From contig JAFEAI010000268.1 of assembly GCA_018266475.1 (NCBI GenBank), forward strand, positions 1-32,725: DNA of 32,725 nt. Reading direction: 5' to 3'. The stretch is from Bacteroidota bacterium. GTDB taxonomy: Bacteria > Bacteroidota > Bacteroidia > Flavobacteriales_F > PHOS-HE28. Within the stretch, counting starts at the first letter, position 1, and each line of letters starts with the position of its first letter. The notes under the pieces are model-generated. The model had not been told where the DNA came from and ran no database searches. It worked only from the letters and a program-made list of their open reading frames with translations. The position numbers and the translations under genes are program-made. This document shows, in pieces, positions 10,213-15,825 of the stretch.

Positions 10213-10977
10213 CCGCTCCACCCGGCCTTCACGGCAGGCAATGCCTGCACCGGCCTGCCCACGGCCTTCACCGATGCCAGCACTTCCGCAGGGGCCGCCA
10301 TCATTGGCCGCGCATGGGACCTCGGCAATGGCACCACCGCCACCGGCCAGCAGGCAAGCACCACCTATGCCGCAGCGGGCCAGTACACCGTAACGCTCAC
10401 CGTATATGCGCAAAACGGCTGCAGCGCCACGGCCAGCCAAACCGTGGAAGTGATGAACTCGCCGGTGGCCGGCTTCTCCATCAGCGGGGATGCCTTCACC
10501 GAAGAACCCGTGGTCATCACCGACAACTCCTTCGGAGGCAGCCACTGGCAGTACAATTTTGGCGACGGCACCGGCTCGCTCATGCAGCAGCCGAACCACA
10601 TCTATGCCGCCGCGGGGCAATACATCATCGTGCAAACGGTGAGCAATGCCGCCGGGTGCAGCGCCCGCGATTCCATCCTGGTCTCCATCAAGGAGAACAA
10701 GATCGTGCCGCCCAAGATGCCTGATGCCTTCAGCCCGAACGGGGACGGCGTGAACGACATCTTCTATGTGCGCGGCGGGCCCTTCAAGACCCTGCACCTG
10801 CAGATCTACAACGGCTGGGGCGAAAAGATCTTCGAGACCGAAGACCCCGAATTCGGATGGGACGGCACCTATAAGGGCAAGCCCGAGACCAACGGCGTGT
10901 ACGTGTACTCCGTAACGGCCACCTCCGTGGACGGCCAGGAATACGACCGCTCCGGCAAAGTCACCCTGGTGCGCTAA
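1..10977 (+). CDS. Giant Ig-like repeat adhesin with PKD domains and T9SS type-B sorting domain (5' partial)
   Basis: The frame is open from base 1, so the start lies upstream; 3658 residues are visible. About 38 complete units of roughly 88 residues run to about residue 3404. Each has an N-A-G...C-A-N-N opening, a W-S-G-G or W-T-T-S-G-T-G core, a Y-T-P-S/T-A-x-E strand, an L-T-L-T-T-T-G-N-G-x-C strand and a P-A-P linker. Two PKD domains follow (about 3405-3568; the second contains FGDGTG). The last ~88 residues are a gliding-motility/type-B sorting domain: AFSPNGDGVNDIF, YNGWGEKIF, GWDGTYKG and a terminal VTLVR. Proteins of this type are exported by the type IX system and act as surface adhesins. 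The PorP/SprF gene 14 nt downstream fits an SprB-SprF pair. The ligand is unknown. The signal peptide and total length are outside the window. Confidence 0.93.
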   Translation, partial: GTFSPSPNNVNATYTPTATEIANGSVTLTLTTTGNNTCTAVSDNMAITFTTAPTANAGAAVTRCANNASVVLGGAVTLATGGVWSGGAGTFTPNNTTLNATYTPTAAEIASGTLTLTLTTTGNGGCNPATDTKVINFTPAPTVSAGSNGSVCANNAAITLNGSVTVATGATWSGGTGTYSPNANTLNAVYTPSAAERTAGTVTLTLTSTGNGLCNAVSSQVTYTITPAPTVNAGANQTLCANNPVATLHGSYTVATGATWSGGNGTYNPSANYVGATYTPTATEIANGSVTLTLTTTGNNNCTATSSAVILQFTPAPAVNAGADATLCANNATVALNGTVAVATGGVWSGGAGSFTPNNTTLNATYTPTPAELAGGTLTLTLTSTGNNNCVAVHDDKVVNFTPAPIVSAGPNGSVCANAPAITLAGSVTGATGGIWSGGNGTYTPNNTTLNAVYTPTAAERAAGTVTLTLTSAGNGNCTAVSSHVTYAITPAPTVHAGANQSLCANNPAATLNGSYTVATGAVWSGGNGTFSPSANNVNATYTPTAAEIASGSVTLTLTTAGNNNCVPVSANVVLTFTPAPTANAGAAASVCMNNANVALNGSVTVATGGIWSGGAGSFTPNNTSLNATYAPTPAELAAGTLTLTLTTTGNGNCIAATSTKQITFTPAPTVSTGPNGTVCANNSAITLAGVVTGATGGTWSGGTGTYSPNANTLNAVYTPSAAERTAGSVTLTLTSTGNGNCTAVSKQVTYTITPAPTANAGADRVLCANNPVTTLAGAFTVATGGVWSGGNGTFSPGTSNMSAIYTPTAAEVSNGLVLLTLTTTGNGNCNAATDQVELHFTAAPTANAGPNATVCANNAAVALGGSVTIATGGTWSGGAGTFTPNANTLNATYAPSAADLAAGQVTLTLTTTGNGNCMPATSTKTIFYTPAPIVSAGSNGSVCANAAAINLSGTVTGAAGGVWSGGNGTFSPNSITLNATYTPTAAEIAAGGVTLTLTSAGNGLCSPVSSQVHYAITPAPTVNAGADQSLCGNNGTATLNAAITVATGVQWSGGSGLYSPGSTAQNITYTPSPIEVANGYVVLTATTTGNGNCSAVADQVQITYTPAPMANAGPNQSKSQNNPATTLAGSYTIASGIAWSGGAGTYTPNNTTANAVYMPTAAEVAAGSVTLTLTTTGNGSCAPASSQMTITFTDAPTANAGPDQTTCANNASILLNGSVTIATGGIWSGGTGTYNPNNTSLHTTYTPSAVEIAAGSVTLTLTTVGNGNSNPVSDQVLITIAPSPVVHPGSAITICANQPVAQLAGVVNNATGGVWSGGAGSFNPNANNLNATYTPSLGEIAAGTVTLTLTSTGNGTCMAVSAQRSITIAPAPVVDAGIDRTVCTNNASVQLTGSVANATGGIWSGGTGGFSPSINALNAVYTPSATELANGAVTLTLTSTGNGSCLQVSDQMTIFFSQAPVVSAGANRTVCANDPTVVLNGSVTIAGGGTWSGGTGTFTPNASTLNATYHPSAAEVALGTATLTLTSTQNGLCNAVSSQMTITIIASPVADAGNDLFVCSNNPQVQLGGAVNGAGGGQWSGGAGTYSPSIATLNAIYTPTAAEVAAGTLTLTLTTIGNGNCVPVSDQVLITFTASPTANAGLDGVRCANNAAVQLNGSVTVANGGAWSGGGGTFSPNANSLNAVYTPSQGEIAAGSATLTLTTTGNNGCTAVTDQVAFSFTPAPVVNAGSAINVCANNAAVHLNGSVTVASGALWSGGSGTWSPNNSTLNAVYTPTATEIAAGTVTLTLTSVGNGQCNAVSSQVTVTILPAPVVNAGTPLQSCANNPGVQLNGSVQHAAGGAWSGAGTFTPNANALNATYMPTAAEVAAGMAIVTLTSTGNGLCNAISSQVAITITSAPVVEAGAAQTLCANNAAAQLAGQVTNAAGGKWTGGAGSFSPNSTTLNAVYTPSAAEVAAGSLWLYLTSTGNGGCIASMDSVRLNFTPAPTVDAGLDAHVCANSAAVQLAGAITVASGATWSGGAGSFSPNANALNAIYTPSALELAAGQIKLMLTTTGNGNCLAVKDSLKIIVDPVPVVNAGPDQQICANNPVLNLNGFVGNAPGGQWTGGAGTYFPNSTSMAVQYTPTQAEIAAGSITFTLTSTGTVICAAVADQIVVHFTSAPVVNAGADLMICANNAAVQLTGEVENASGGKWTGGNGTYAPSNTVLSPVYTPTAAEIASGGMNLYLTSTGNGNCIAVKDTVHITFTPAPTVEAGADISVCANNPVVVLNGSSTVASGVLWSGGLGTYAPNAQAANAQYTLSPFELQAGTVLLKLTTTGNGNCLAVKDSVAITVTPAPLVNAGPNITTCSSALHVPLAGTVSGGATTGTWSSSGTGNFFPSANDLNATYNASAADSLNGTVNLTLTATNYGLCSAVSSMMTLTILPNAVANAGPDQNICASMPTVQLNGTIAGNATQGHWTTTGAGTFLPNANAANAVYQVAPGDAAAGTLTFTWSVNSCDNAMDQMVVAITPVSTANAGSDQVVCFGNLNVVINGTVGGASGTGTWSTLGTGTFANPASALANIYRASAQDSLAHGVSLVLSATNTGACPAASDTMHITIQPAGTVSAGPNLSFCANNATVQLAGTLAGDATQVQWSTSGTGSFYPSSTVLTPTYVPSAIDTAIGSLTLTLSAVNTCNNASAAMTLTLTPAPYVDAGPDQTYCDQVTQFNLSGTISGVTTVGHWATTGTGTIANAGALNTTYTASAADVAAGHITFTLTSLNNGNCGPVSDQMTIYLTNGIIVSAGPDQSVCVTSDHANLQGTVQNGSPSGTWTTTGTGTFQPSANVLNAHYYFSPADVANGAVVLTFTATNTGTCPSGSDQMTLTFGHSSYAYAGVDQVLCANAPIAHLAGNYSGGAQGATWSTSGTGSFSNSTSPTATYTLSNADIAAGAVQLTLTTLTNGSCAVASSTVLLTVNALPAITAGSNIMACTAAPIQLAANAANAPGGTWTTSGTGTFFDANALATLYYPSAADSTAGHVTLTVTTTGTSPCSAVSDHLTITFGGGLAAQAGQDVTACSTSPNIALNGTVAGTSTGTWTTSGTGSFSPSATALNATYIPGAADFVIGNINLVLSTTNNAGCPAGRDTLVVSYHVPPTVNAGADLLLCDGIAPVQLNGSAHNHGSVHWITAGTGTFSPDASALNATYTPTAQDSINGGVYLVLTAYGTGTCGNASDSLFIGVGPTRIAHAGNDMDLCANGGPITLAGSITGVAGGTWSTNGTGTFTPNASALNATYVPSAPDLVFQQLQFVLTTTGNMGCTPHSDTMRVAMHLPPAVNAGADITTCDASAPVQLGGTFTGAAGIQWTTLGSGSFAPNASTANAAYLPSAADSAMQHVRLVLTTTGSPFCPAASDTVAISFVNPLHPAFTAGNACTGLPTAFTDASTSAGAAIIGRAWDLGNGTTATGQQASTTYAAAGQYTVTLTVYAQNGCSATASQTVEVMNSPVAGFSISGDAFTEEPVVITDNSFGGSHWQYNFGDGTGSLMQQPNHIYAAAGQYIIVQTVSNAAGCSARDSILVSIKENKIVPPKMPDAFSPNGDGVNDIFYVRGGPFKTLHLQIYNGWGEKIFETEDPEFGWDGTYKGKPETNGVYVYSVTATSVDGQEYDRSGKVTLVR
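163..3330 (+). repeat. Higher-order repeat: four A-B-C triplets of 792 bp
   Basis: Units recur as A-B-C triplets. The diagnostic B unit (V-S-A-G-x-N-G-S/T-V-C, usually with an A-A-E-R strand) starts at nt 427, 1219, 2011 and 2803, exactly 792 bp apart. C units (N-P-x-x-T-L-x-G-S-Y/F-T type) start at 691, 1483, 2275 and 3067, and A units at 163, 955, 1747 and 2539. The partial unit at the window start is C-type, so the array probably continues leftwards. The pattern stops at nt 3331. Confidence 0.85.
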
Positions 10978-10991
10978 AAAGAAACAAGACC

Positions 10992-11981
10992 ATGAAGCGG
11001 ACAAACGCATTCCTTCTGTTCACGGCCTGCATCCTGGCAGGCGGAACCTCCCGCGCACAGGACGCGCACCTGTCGCAATACGACGCGGCGGCCATCCAGC
11101 TGAACCCGGCGCTGACGGGCATGTACGAGAACAGCGACTTCCGCGTGAGCGGCAACCTGCGCAGCCAATGGACCAGCCTGGCCAGCAACTTCATGACGGC
11201 GGCATTCGCCGTGGACCTTTCCAAGGACCGGCGGTTCGGGGTGGGCGCCTACCTGAACAACTACAACATGGCCGAAGTGATGAACACCTTCCAGACCGGG
11301 ATCACCGGGGCCTGGAACGTATCCAGCCCCAAGGCCAAGCACACCCTGTCCGCCGGGATCAACCTGGGATTGATCTACAAGAAGGTGAACGACTCCAAGC
11401 TCATTTGGGACGCCCAATATGAGCGGGACCACTTCAACGGGGACCTGCCCTCGGGTGAAAACTTCCGCAGGGCGGGGCGCATCATGCCGGACCTGGGCAT
11501 CGGCGTGGCCTACCGTTCGGTGGACCGCAACCGGATGGTGAACCCCTTCGGCAACTTCGCCCTGTTCCACGTCACCAGCCCGGATGAATCCATCTTCCGC
11601 GAAGAGCGCAGCCCGCTGCCCATCCGCTGGTCGGTGAACGGCGGCGCCTACATCACCGTAAGTGAAGGCGTGGACATCATTCCGCAGGGCCTGTACCTGC
11701 GCCAGGGCGCCGACCAGCAGGTGCAGGCCGGCGTATTGGGCAGGGTGGACCTGATGAACGGCGTGTACAGCGTGCTCGCCGGCGGCAGCTACCGCGTGAA
11801 CGACGCCGTGATCGCGCAGGTGGGCATCAAGCACGGCAACAACATGTACCGCTTCAGCTACGACGTGAACACCTCGCCGCTGCGCAGCTACACGCGCAAC
11901 TACGGCGCCTTCGAGTTCTCCATGGTGTACTACGGCACCCTCTCGGGCCGCTCCAGGCGCATGACGAGCAGCACCTTCTAG
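10992..11981 (+). CDS. PorP/SprF family type IX secretion membrane protein
   Basis: 329 residues with a signal peptide ending near ...GGTSRAQ (residues 1-22). The family opening follows: D-A-H-L-S-Q-Y-D, then Q-L-N-P-A-L-T-G-M-Y and G-N-L-R-S-Q-W. The rest alternates amphipathic strands, including F-G-V-G-A-Y-L-N-N-Y and a late Y-R-F-S-Y-D-V-N-T-S-P-L, consistent with an outer-membrane beta-barrel. Known family role: SprF-type proteins are needed for export or attachment of type-B-domain cargo such as SprB, and PorP is linked to T9SS assembly. It begins 14 nt after the giant adhesin, so cotranscription is likely. I infer it is the dedicated partner of that adhesin. Length is normal for the family. 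Confidence 0.92.
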   Translation: MKRTNAFLLFTACILAGGTSRAQDAHLSQYDAAAIQLNPALTGMYENSDFRVSGNLRSQWTSLASNFMTAAFAVDLSKDRRFGVGAYLNNYNMAEVMNTFQTGITGAWNVSSPKAKHTLSAGINLGLIYKKVNDSKLIWDAQYERDHFNGDLPSGENFRRAGRIMPDLGIGVAYRSVDRNRMVNPFGNFALFHVTSPDESIFREERSPLPIRWSVNGGAYITVSEGVDIIPQGLYLRQGADQQVQAGVLGRVDLMNGVYSVLAGGSYRVNDAVIAQVGIKHGNNMYRFSYDVNTSPLRSYTRNYGAFEFSMVYYGTLSGRSRRMTSSTF

Positions 11982-11996
11982 CGGCGCATGGCGCCC

Positions 11997-12045
11997 AAAC
12001 GGCCGGGGCCGGAACCGCATTGCGCGGCTCCGGCCCCGGCCGTTT
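11997..12045 (+). terminator. Strong hairpin terminator after the adhesin-SprF operon
   Basis: A perfect 17-bp stem (11997-12013 pairing with 12029-12045) starts 16 nt after the PorP/SprF stop. CCGC/GCGG can also pair inside it. The left arm begins AAACGGCC and the right arm ends GGCCGTTT; the T tract is short. It could work in both directions, but no gene reads in from the right. Confidence 0.7.
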
Positions 12046-12064
12046 CCACCCCGCGGATCCGCCC

Positions 12065-12072
12065 GACCTTTG
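12065..12072 (+). promoter_or_regulatory. Candidate -7 box of hemW
   Basis: GACCTTTG matches the Bacteroidota -7 consensus TAnnTTTG at 7 of 8 positions (nn free). It lies 12 nt before the hemW ATG, just past the terminator hairpin. I see no clear -33 TTG. Confidence 0.4.
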
Positions 12073-12084
12073 CACGCACGCACC

Positions 12085-13206
12085 ATGGCCGGCCTCTACT
12101 TCCACATTCCATACTGCCACAGGGCATGCACCTACTGCGATTTCCATTTCAGCACCTCGCTGCGCACCAAAGGGCCGGTGCTGGCGGCCATGCAGCAGGA
12201 ATTGCGCATGCGCATCACCGAGCTGGAAGGCGCCGCGCCGGGCTCGGTCTATTTCGGTGGCGGCACGCCCAGCCTGCTTTCCCCGGAGGAGCTGGGCGGC
12301 CTGTTGCATGAAGCACGGGCGCTCGCCAACGTGCGGTCGGACGCCGAGATCACCGTGGAGGCCAACCCGGACGACATCACTGCGGAACGGCTTGCCGCAT
12401 GGGCCGAACTGGGCATCACCCGGGTAAGCCTCGGCATACAGAGCTTCCGCGAAGAGCGGCTGCAATGGATGAACCGGTCGCACAACGCCGCGCAATCGCG
12501 CAGGGCCATTGCCCTGGTGGCCCGCGCCGGCCTGCGCTCCTGGACCATGGACCTGATCTACGGCCTGCCGGGCATGACCCTGGCTGAATGGGACGAGCAG
12601 CTGTCCATTGCGCTCCACCATGGCGTGCCGCACCTTTCCGCCTACTGCCTCACGGTGGAGCCGCGCACAGCCCTGCACAAGCAAGTTGCGGACCGCCGCA
12701 CACTGCTGCCCGACGATGACGAACAAGCCCGGCAGTTTGAACATGGCATAGCGCGCCTGGCGGATGCCGGCCTGGTGCAGTACGAGATCAGCAACTTCGG
12801 GCGCCACGGGCATTTTGCCGTCCACAACACCAGCTATTGGACGGGCGCGCCCTACCTCGGCATCGGGCCCTCGGCACATTCGTTCAACGGTACCCGCAGG
12901 CGCTGGAACGTGGCCAACAATGCGCGCTACGTGGCGGGCCTGGCGCAAGGCACGCCCTGGTGGGAGGAGGAGGTCCTAACGGCGGCCCAGCGCATCAACG
13001 AACGCCTGCTCACCGGGCTGCGCACCATGTGGGGCGTGGAGCTTGCCGGCCTGGGCGAAACATTCCTCCGGCGGAACGCATCCGCAATTGCGCATTACCT
13101 TGCGCTGGAGGAACTGGAGCAACGCGATGGGCGCCTGCTATTGACCCAAAAGGGGCGGAACTTCGCCGACCGCATCGCCTCGGACCTGTTCATGCCCCCC
13201 CAATGA
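12085..13206 (+). CDS. hemW: HemW-like radical SAM haem chaperone
   Basis: 373 residues. The radical SAM motif C-x3-C-x2-C is at Cys11, Cys15 and Cys18 (Y-C-H-R-A-C-T-Y-C-D-F), followed by YFGGGTPSLL (56-65), the EANPDD motif and D-L-I-Y-G-L-P-G-M-T. These are the hallmarks of the HemN/HemW family. The early tripartite Cys motif and ~375-residue length fit HemW (haem-trafficking, formerly 'oxygen-independent coproporphyrinogen oxidase-like') better than HemN. I chose ATG 12085, giving M-A-G-L-Y-F-H-I-P, over an upstream TTG at 12070 because the motif normally sits about 10 residues in. The stop overlaps the next start as ATGA. Confidence 0.93.
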   Translation: MAGLYFHIPYCHRACTYCDFHFSTSLRTKGPVLAAMQQELRMRITELEGAAPGSVYFGGGTPSLLSPEELGGLLHEARALANVRSDAEITVEANPDDITAERLAAWAELGITRVSLGIQSFREERLQWMNRSHNAAQSRRAIALVARAGLRSWTMDLIYGLPGMTLAEWDEQLSIALHHGVPHLSAYCLTVEPRTALHKQVADRRTLLPDDDEQARQFEHGIARLADAGLVQYEISNFGRHGHFAVHNTSYWTGAPYLGIGPSAHSFNGTRRRWNVANNARYVAGLAQGTPWWEEEVLTAAQRINERLLTGLRTMWGVELAGLGETFLRRNASAIAHYLALEELEQRDGRLLLTQKGRNFADRIASDLFMPPQ

Positions 13207-13964
13207 TCGCCGAGATCACCCACCAAGGCCGCACTTGGCGCATTGCGCTCAACGCCCCCATCGACCTCTCCATCCCGTTGGATGCCCGCAGCACCGGGCC
13301 GCTGGCCTGGCACGTGGGGCCGCCCGCCTTCACGCCGGTGAACGACGGGGAGCGCACCTACAGCGTGGAAGCCGGAGCTCCCGTGAACTTCCGCAACGTG
13401 GCCTTCAACCCGCACGGCAACGGCACCCACACCGAAAGCGTAGGCCACATCGCACGCATCATCCACCCGGTGGGCAACCTGCTCCAGCGCTACTGGTTCA
13501 CCGCCCAATTGGTAAGCGTGCTGCCCGAGGAGCGGCGCACGCCCGAAGGCCCTGCCCGGGTGGTCACCCTGGAGCAGTTGCGCAATACCGTGAACGAACG
13601 CCCGCCCGAGGCCCTGGTGATCCGCACCTGGCCGAACGGCCCGGAAAAGCGCACACGGCATTGGACCGGCAGCGACCCGCCGTTCGTTGAAGCCAGTGCC
13701 TGTGCCTGGCTGCGCAGCATCGGGGTGAAGCACCTGCTGCTGGACCTGCCCAGCGTGGACCGCGAGCAAGACCAGGGCAAGCTGGCCGCACACCACGCAT
13801 TCTGGGACTACCCGCGCAGCACCGACCTCAGCCGCACCATCACCGAGATGATCCACGTGCCGGACGAAGTGCGCGACGGCGAATACCTGCTGGAACTGCA
13901 GCTGCCGCACTTCATCAACGACGCGGCACCCAGCCGCCCCGTGCTCTATGCACCCCTGCCATGA
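13203..13964 (+). CDS. Cyclase-family (kynurenine formamidase-like) metal hydrolase
   Basis: 253 residues. The signature HGNGTHTE is at 71-78 with a further His at 82, matching the metal-binding HxGTHxD...H pattern of the cyclase/kynurenine formamidase family. Later motifs include L-L-L-D-L-P-S-V-D-R-E and H-H-A-F-W, also typical. The substrate cannot be told from sequence: formamidase, isatin hydrolase and others share this fold, and no tryptophan-degradation genes are nearby. The start ATG overlaps the hemW stop (ATGA) and its own stop overlaps the next ATG, so the three genes are probably translationally coupled. Reading this frame further upstream only gives an antisense-like shadow of hemW. 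Confidence 0.85.
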   Translation: MIAEITHQGRTWRIALNAPIDLSIPLDARSTGPLAWHVGPPAFTPVNDGERTYSVEAGAPVNFRNVAFNPHGNGTHTESVGHIARIIHPVGNLLQRYWFTAQLVSVLPEERRTPEGPARVVTLEQLRNTVNERPPEALVIRTWPNGPEKRTRHWTGSDPPFVEASACAWLRSIGVKHLLLDLPSVDREQDQGKLAAHHAFWDYPRSTDLSRTITEMIHVPDEVRDGEYLLELQLPHFINDAAPSRPVLYAPLP

Positions 13965-14317
13965 ACATTGAGCGGTTCCGCGAACTGTGCCTTTCCAAGG
14001 CCGGCGCCACCGAGGAAACGCCGTTCGGGCCGGACACGCTCGTGTTCAAGGTGGGCGGCAAGATCTTCGCACTGGCCAGCCTTTCACCCTTCGACAGCGT
14101 GAACCTGAAGTGCGACCCTGAAAAGGCAGCCGAACTGCGCGAAGCGCACGAAGGCATCAGGCCGGGGTACCACATGAACAAGAAGCACTGGAACACCGTG
14201 CTCACCGACGGAAGCGTGCGCGATGCCCTGATCGGCCAACTGGTGGAGCACAGCTATGGACTGGTGGTGGCCGCATTGCCCAGGAAGCTGCGCCACGCAT
14301 TGCACCCTACGGTTTGA
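13961..14317 (+). CDS. MmcQ/YjbR family protein
   Basis: 118 residues, the usual family length. It opens M-N-I-E-R-F-R-E-L-C-L-S-K-A-G-A-T-E-E-T-P-F and continues with V-F-K-V-G-G-K-I-F-A, then G-Y-H-M-N-K-K-H-W-N-T-V, the strongest family signature. MmcQ/YjbR proteins adopt a CyaY-like or double-wing fold and are often annotated as DNA-binding, but a molecular function is not established. The start overlaps the cyclase stop (ATGA), so it is the last gene of a hemW-cyclase-yjbR transcript. A 56-bp gap with no convincing terminator separates it from the next gene. Confidence 0.9.
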   Translation: MNIERFRELCLSKAGATEETPFGPDTLVFKVGGKIFALASLSPFDSVNLKCDPEKAAELREAHEGIRPGYHMNKKHWNTVLTDGSVRDALIGQLVEHSYGLVVAALPRKLRHALHPTV

Positions 14318-14361
14318 CCTGGCCGGGTCCCCAGGGATAACCGCCCCACTGCCGGAAAAAA

Positions 14362-14369
14362 TACCTTCG
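14362..14369 (+). promoter_or_regulatory. Candidate -7 box four bases before the DUF502 start
   Basis: TACCTTCG resembles TAnnTTTG with one change and ends 4 nt before the ATG at 14374. A transcript starting at the usual distance would be nearly leaderless. No clear -33 TTG is at the expected spacing. Confidence 0.45.
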
Positions 14370-14373
14370 CCCC

Positions 14374-14949
14374 ATGAACGCAAAGCGCAACCTGGGCCAG
14401 CTGCTGCTCGGCTATTTCTTCCGCGGCCTGCTGCTGGTGGTGCCCGTGGCCGTGATCGCCCTGGTGGCCTTTGAAGCCCTGGCCTGGCTGGACCAGATCG
14501 TGCATGTGGACATCCCCGGCCTGGGCCTGGTGATCGTGCTCGCCAGCATCGTGGTCATCGGCTGGCTGGGTTCCACCTTCCTGTACCAGCGCCTGGCCGA
14601 GATCGGTGACGACCTGCTCAGGCGCGTTCCGTTCCTGAAGACCGTGTACGATGCGCTGAAGGACCTGATGGAAGGGCTGGTGGGCAGCAAGAAGAAATTC
14701 GACCGGCCCGTGCTGGTAACGCCGTTGGACGGCTCCGGGCTGGGGCAGCTGGGTTTCCTTACCCAGGAAGACCTCTCGCACTTGGGCATCGGCGCCGACC
14801 ATGTGGCGGTGTACGTGCCCTATAGTTTTGCCTGGAGCGGCCGCCTGTTCATCGTCCCGGCCTCTGCGGTCACGCCCATCCAAGCGAAGGCCGCCGAGGC
14901 CATGAAATTCATCCTCAGCGGCGGCGTAACGCGCGTGGACGAGGAATGA
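14374..14949 (+). CDS. DUF502 family inner-membrane protein
   Basis: 191 residues with two membrane segments near the N-terminus (about 17-39 and 50-70). A conserved soluble part follows, with the DUF502 features V-P-F-L-K-T-V-Y-D-A-L-K-D-L, a V-L-V-T-P-L-D-G-S-G-L strand and V-Y-V-P-Y-S-F-A-W-S-G-R-L-F-I-V-P. The family is widespread and uncharacterised; members lie in the inner membrane and no enzymatic role is known. Its stop overlaps the start of the coiled-coil gene (ATGA), suggesting the two are made together. Confidence 0.88.
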   Translation: MNAKRNLGQLLLGYFFRGLLLVVPVAVIALVAFEALAWLDQIVHVDIPGLGLVIVLASIVVIGWLGSTFLYQRLAEIGDDLLRRVPFLKTVYDALKDLMEGLVGSKKKFDRPVLVTPLDGSGLGQLGFLTQEDLSHLGIGADHVAVYVPYSFAWSGRLFIVPASAVTPIQAKAAEAMKFILSGGVTRVDEE

Positions 14950-15812
14950 GGTGCGCCTCCGCCCCTTTCCTGGCGGCGGCCCTGGCCTTGTTGCTGGCCG
15001 CAGGGCAAACGCGGGCCCAAGTGGCGCCGTCCATGGGGGCCTTCCAGTTCAGCACTGGCGTACACCCCACGTTCGATGCGGCGTTCGAGGATGCCTCCAC
15101 AAGGGAGGTGGAGCGTTTCTGGCAGAACGAGCTCAAGGCGATCAGCATGAAGGTGTCCGGCCGCAAGGAGCTCACCGGCCATGCCGCGCGCATTCCCGCC
15201 GCTTCGCCCGACACGCTGCAGGTGCTGCTGGCGGTGGAAAAGCCCAAGGGCGGCCTCTACACCACCGCCCACATCGCCTTCCTCACCACCTCGGGCTATG
15301 TAAGCCCCGATTCGCGGGAGCGCGAAGTGGCCGCTTGCACGGAATGGGTGCGCCAGCGCATGGTCACCCTGCAGCGGCAATTGGCCCAGGCCGCGCTGGA
15401 CCGCGGCCAGCGCCAGCTGGATGACAACAACCGGCAACTGGACCAGCTGAAGCGCGAAGGGCAGCGCGCCCAGGACAACCTGCGCCGCTCGCAGCAGCGC
15501 ATTGAACAGGCCGTGCTGGACAGCGCCGAGGCCGCGCGGCAGCTCCGGCAATTGTCAGCCCCGGACAGTGCTTCACAGGCCGACAGTGCCACGGCGGCCC
15601 TGCGCAATAAACAGGTGCGCAAGGAACAGGCCACCTGGCAGGACAGGGCGAAGCGCGCCGCCTACGCCAAGCAAGGCTTGGAAAAACGGGTGAAGGACCT
15701 CCAATGGGCCATCCGGAAGAACGGCGAGGACCAGGCCGGAAAGCAGGCCGCCATCGAGCGGCAGCAGGCGGTGGTGAAGCAATTGCAGGAAAAGCTACAG
15801 GCCATCCATTGA
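14946..15812 (+). CDS. Secreted coiled-coil protein of unknown function
   Basis: 288 residues. An N-terminal signal peptide (hydrophobic run about 8-19, ending Q-T-R-A-Q) predicts export. Residues 35-130 form a small globular part I do not recognise. From about 137 to 206 and 218 to 286 the sequence is rich in Q, R, K, E and A with heptad-like spacing, typical of coiled coil. A Ser/Asp-rich linker (about 204-216) separates the two coils. No transmembrane anchor follows, so it is probably periplasmic. The ATGA overlap with the DUF502 gene suggests a functional pair, but no family name can be given. Confidence 0.75.
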   Translation: MRCASAPFLAAALALLLAAGQTRAQVAPSMGAFQFSTGVHPTFDAAFEDASTREVERFWQNELKAISMKVSGRKELTGHAARIPAASPDTLQVLLAVEKPKGGLYTTAHIAFLTTSGYVSPDSREREVAACTEWVRQRMVTLQRQLAQAALDRGQRQLDDNNRQLDQLKREGQRAQDNLRRSQQRIEQAVLDSAEAARQLRQLSAPDSASQADSATAALRNKQVRKEQATWQDRAKRAAYAKQGLEKRVKDLQWAIRKNGEDQAGKQAAIERQQAVVKQLQEKLQAIH

Positions 15813-15825
15813 TGGCGCAGCAGGC

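Noticed and set aside
4702-11010. A 2102-codon open frame on the minus strand across the adhesin
   Set aside because: It mirrors the plus-strand repeats, has no domain or signal peptide, and arises because high-GC repetitive codons lack stops on the opposite strand.
10974-12086. A 370-codon minus-strand frame over PorP/SprF
   Set aside because: Antisense shadow; the plus strand has a clear family match and signal peptide.
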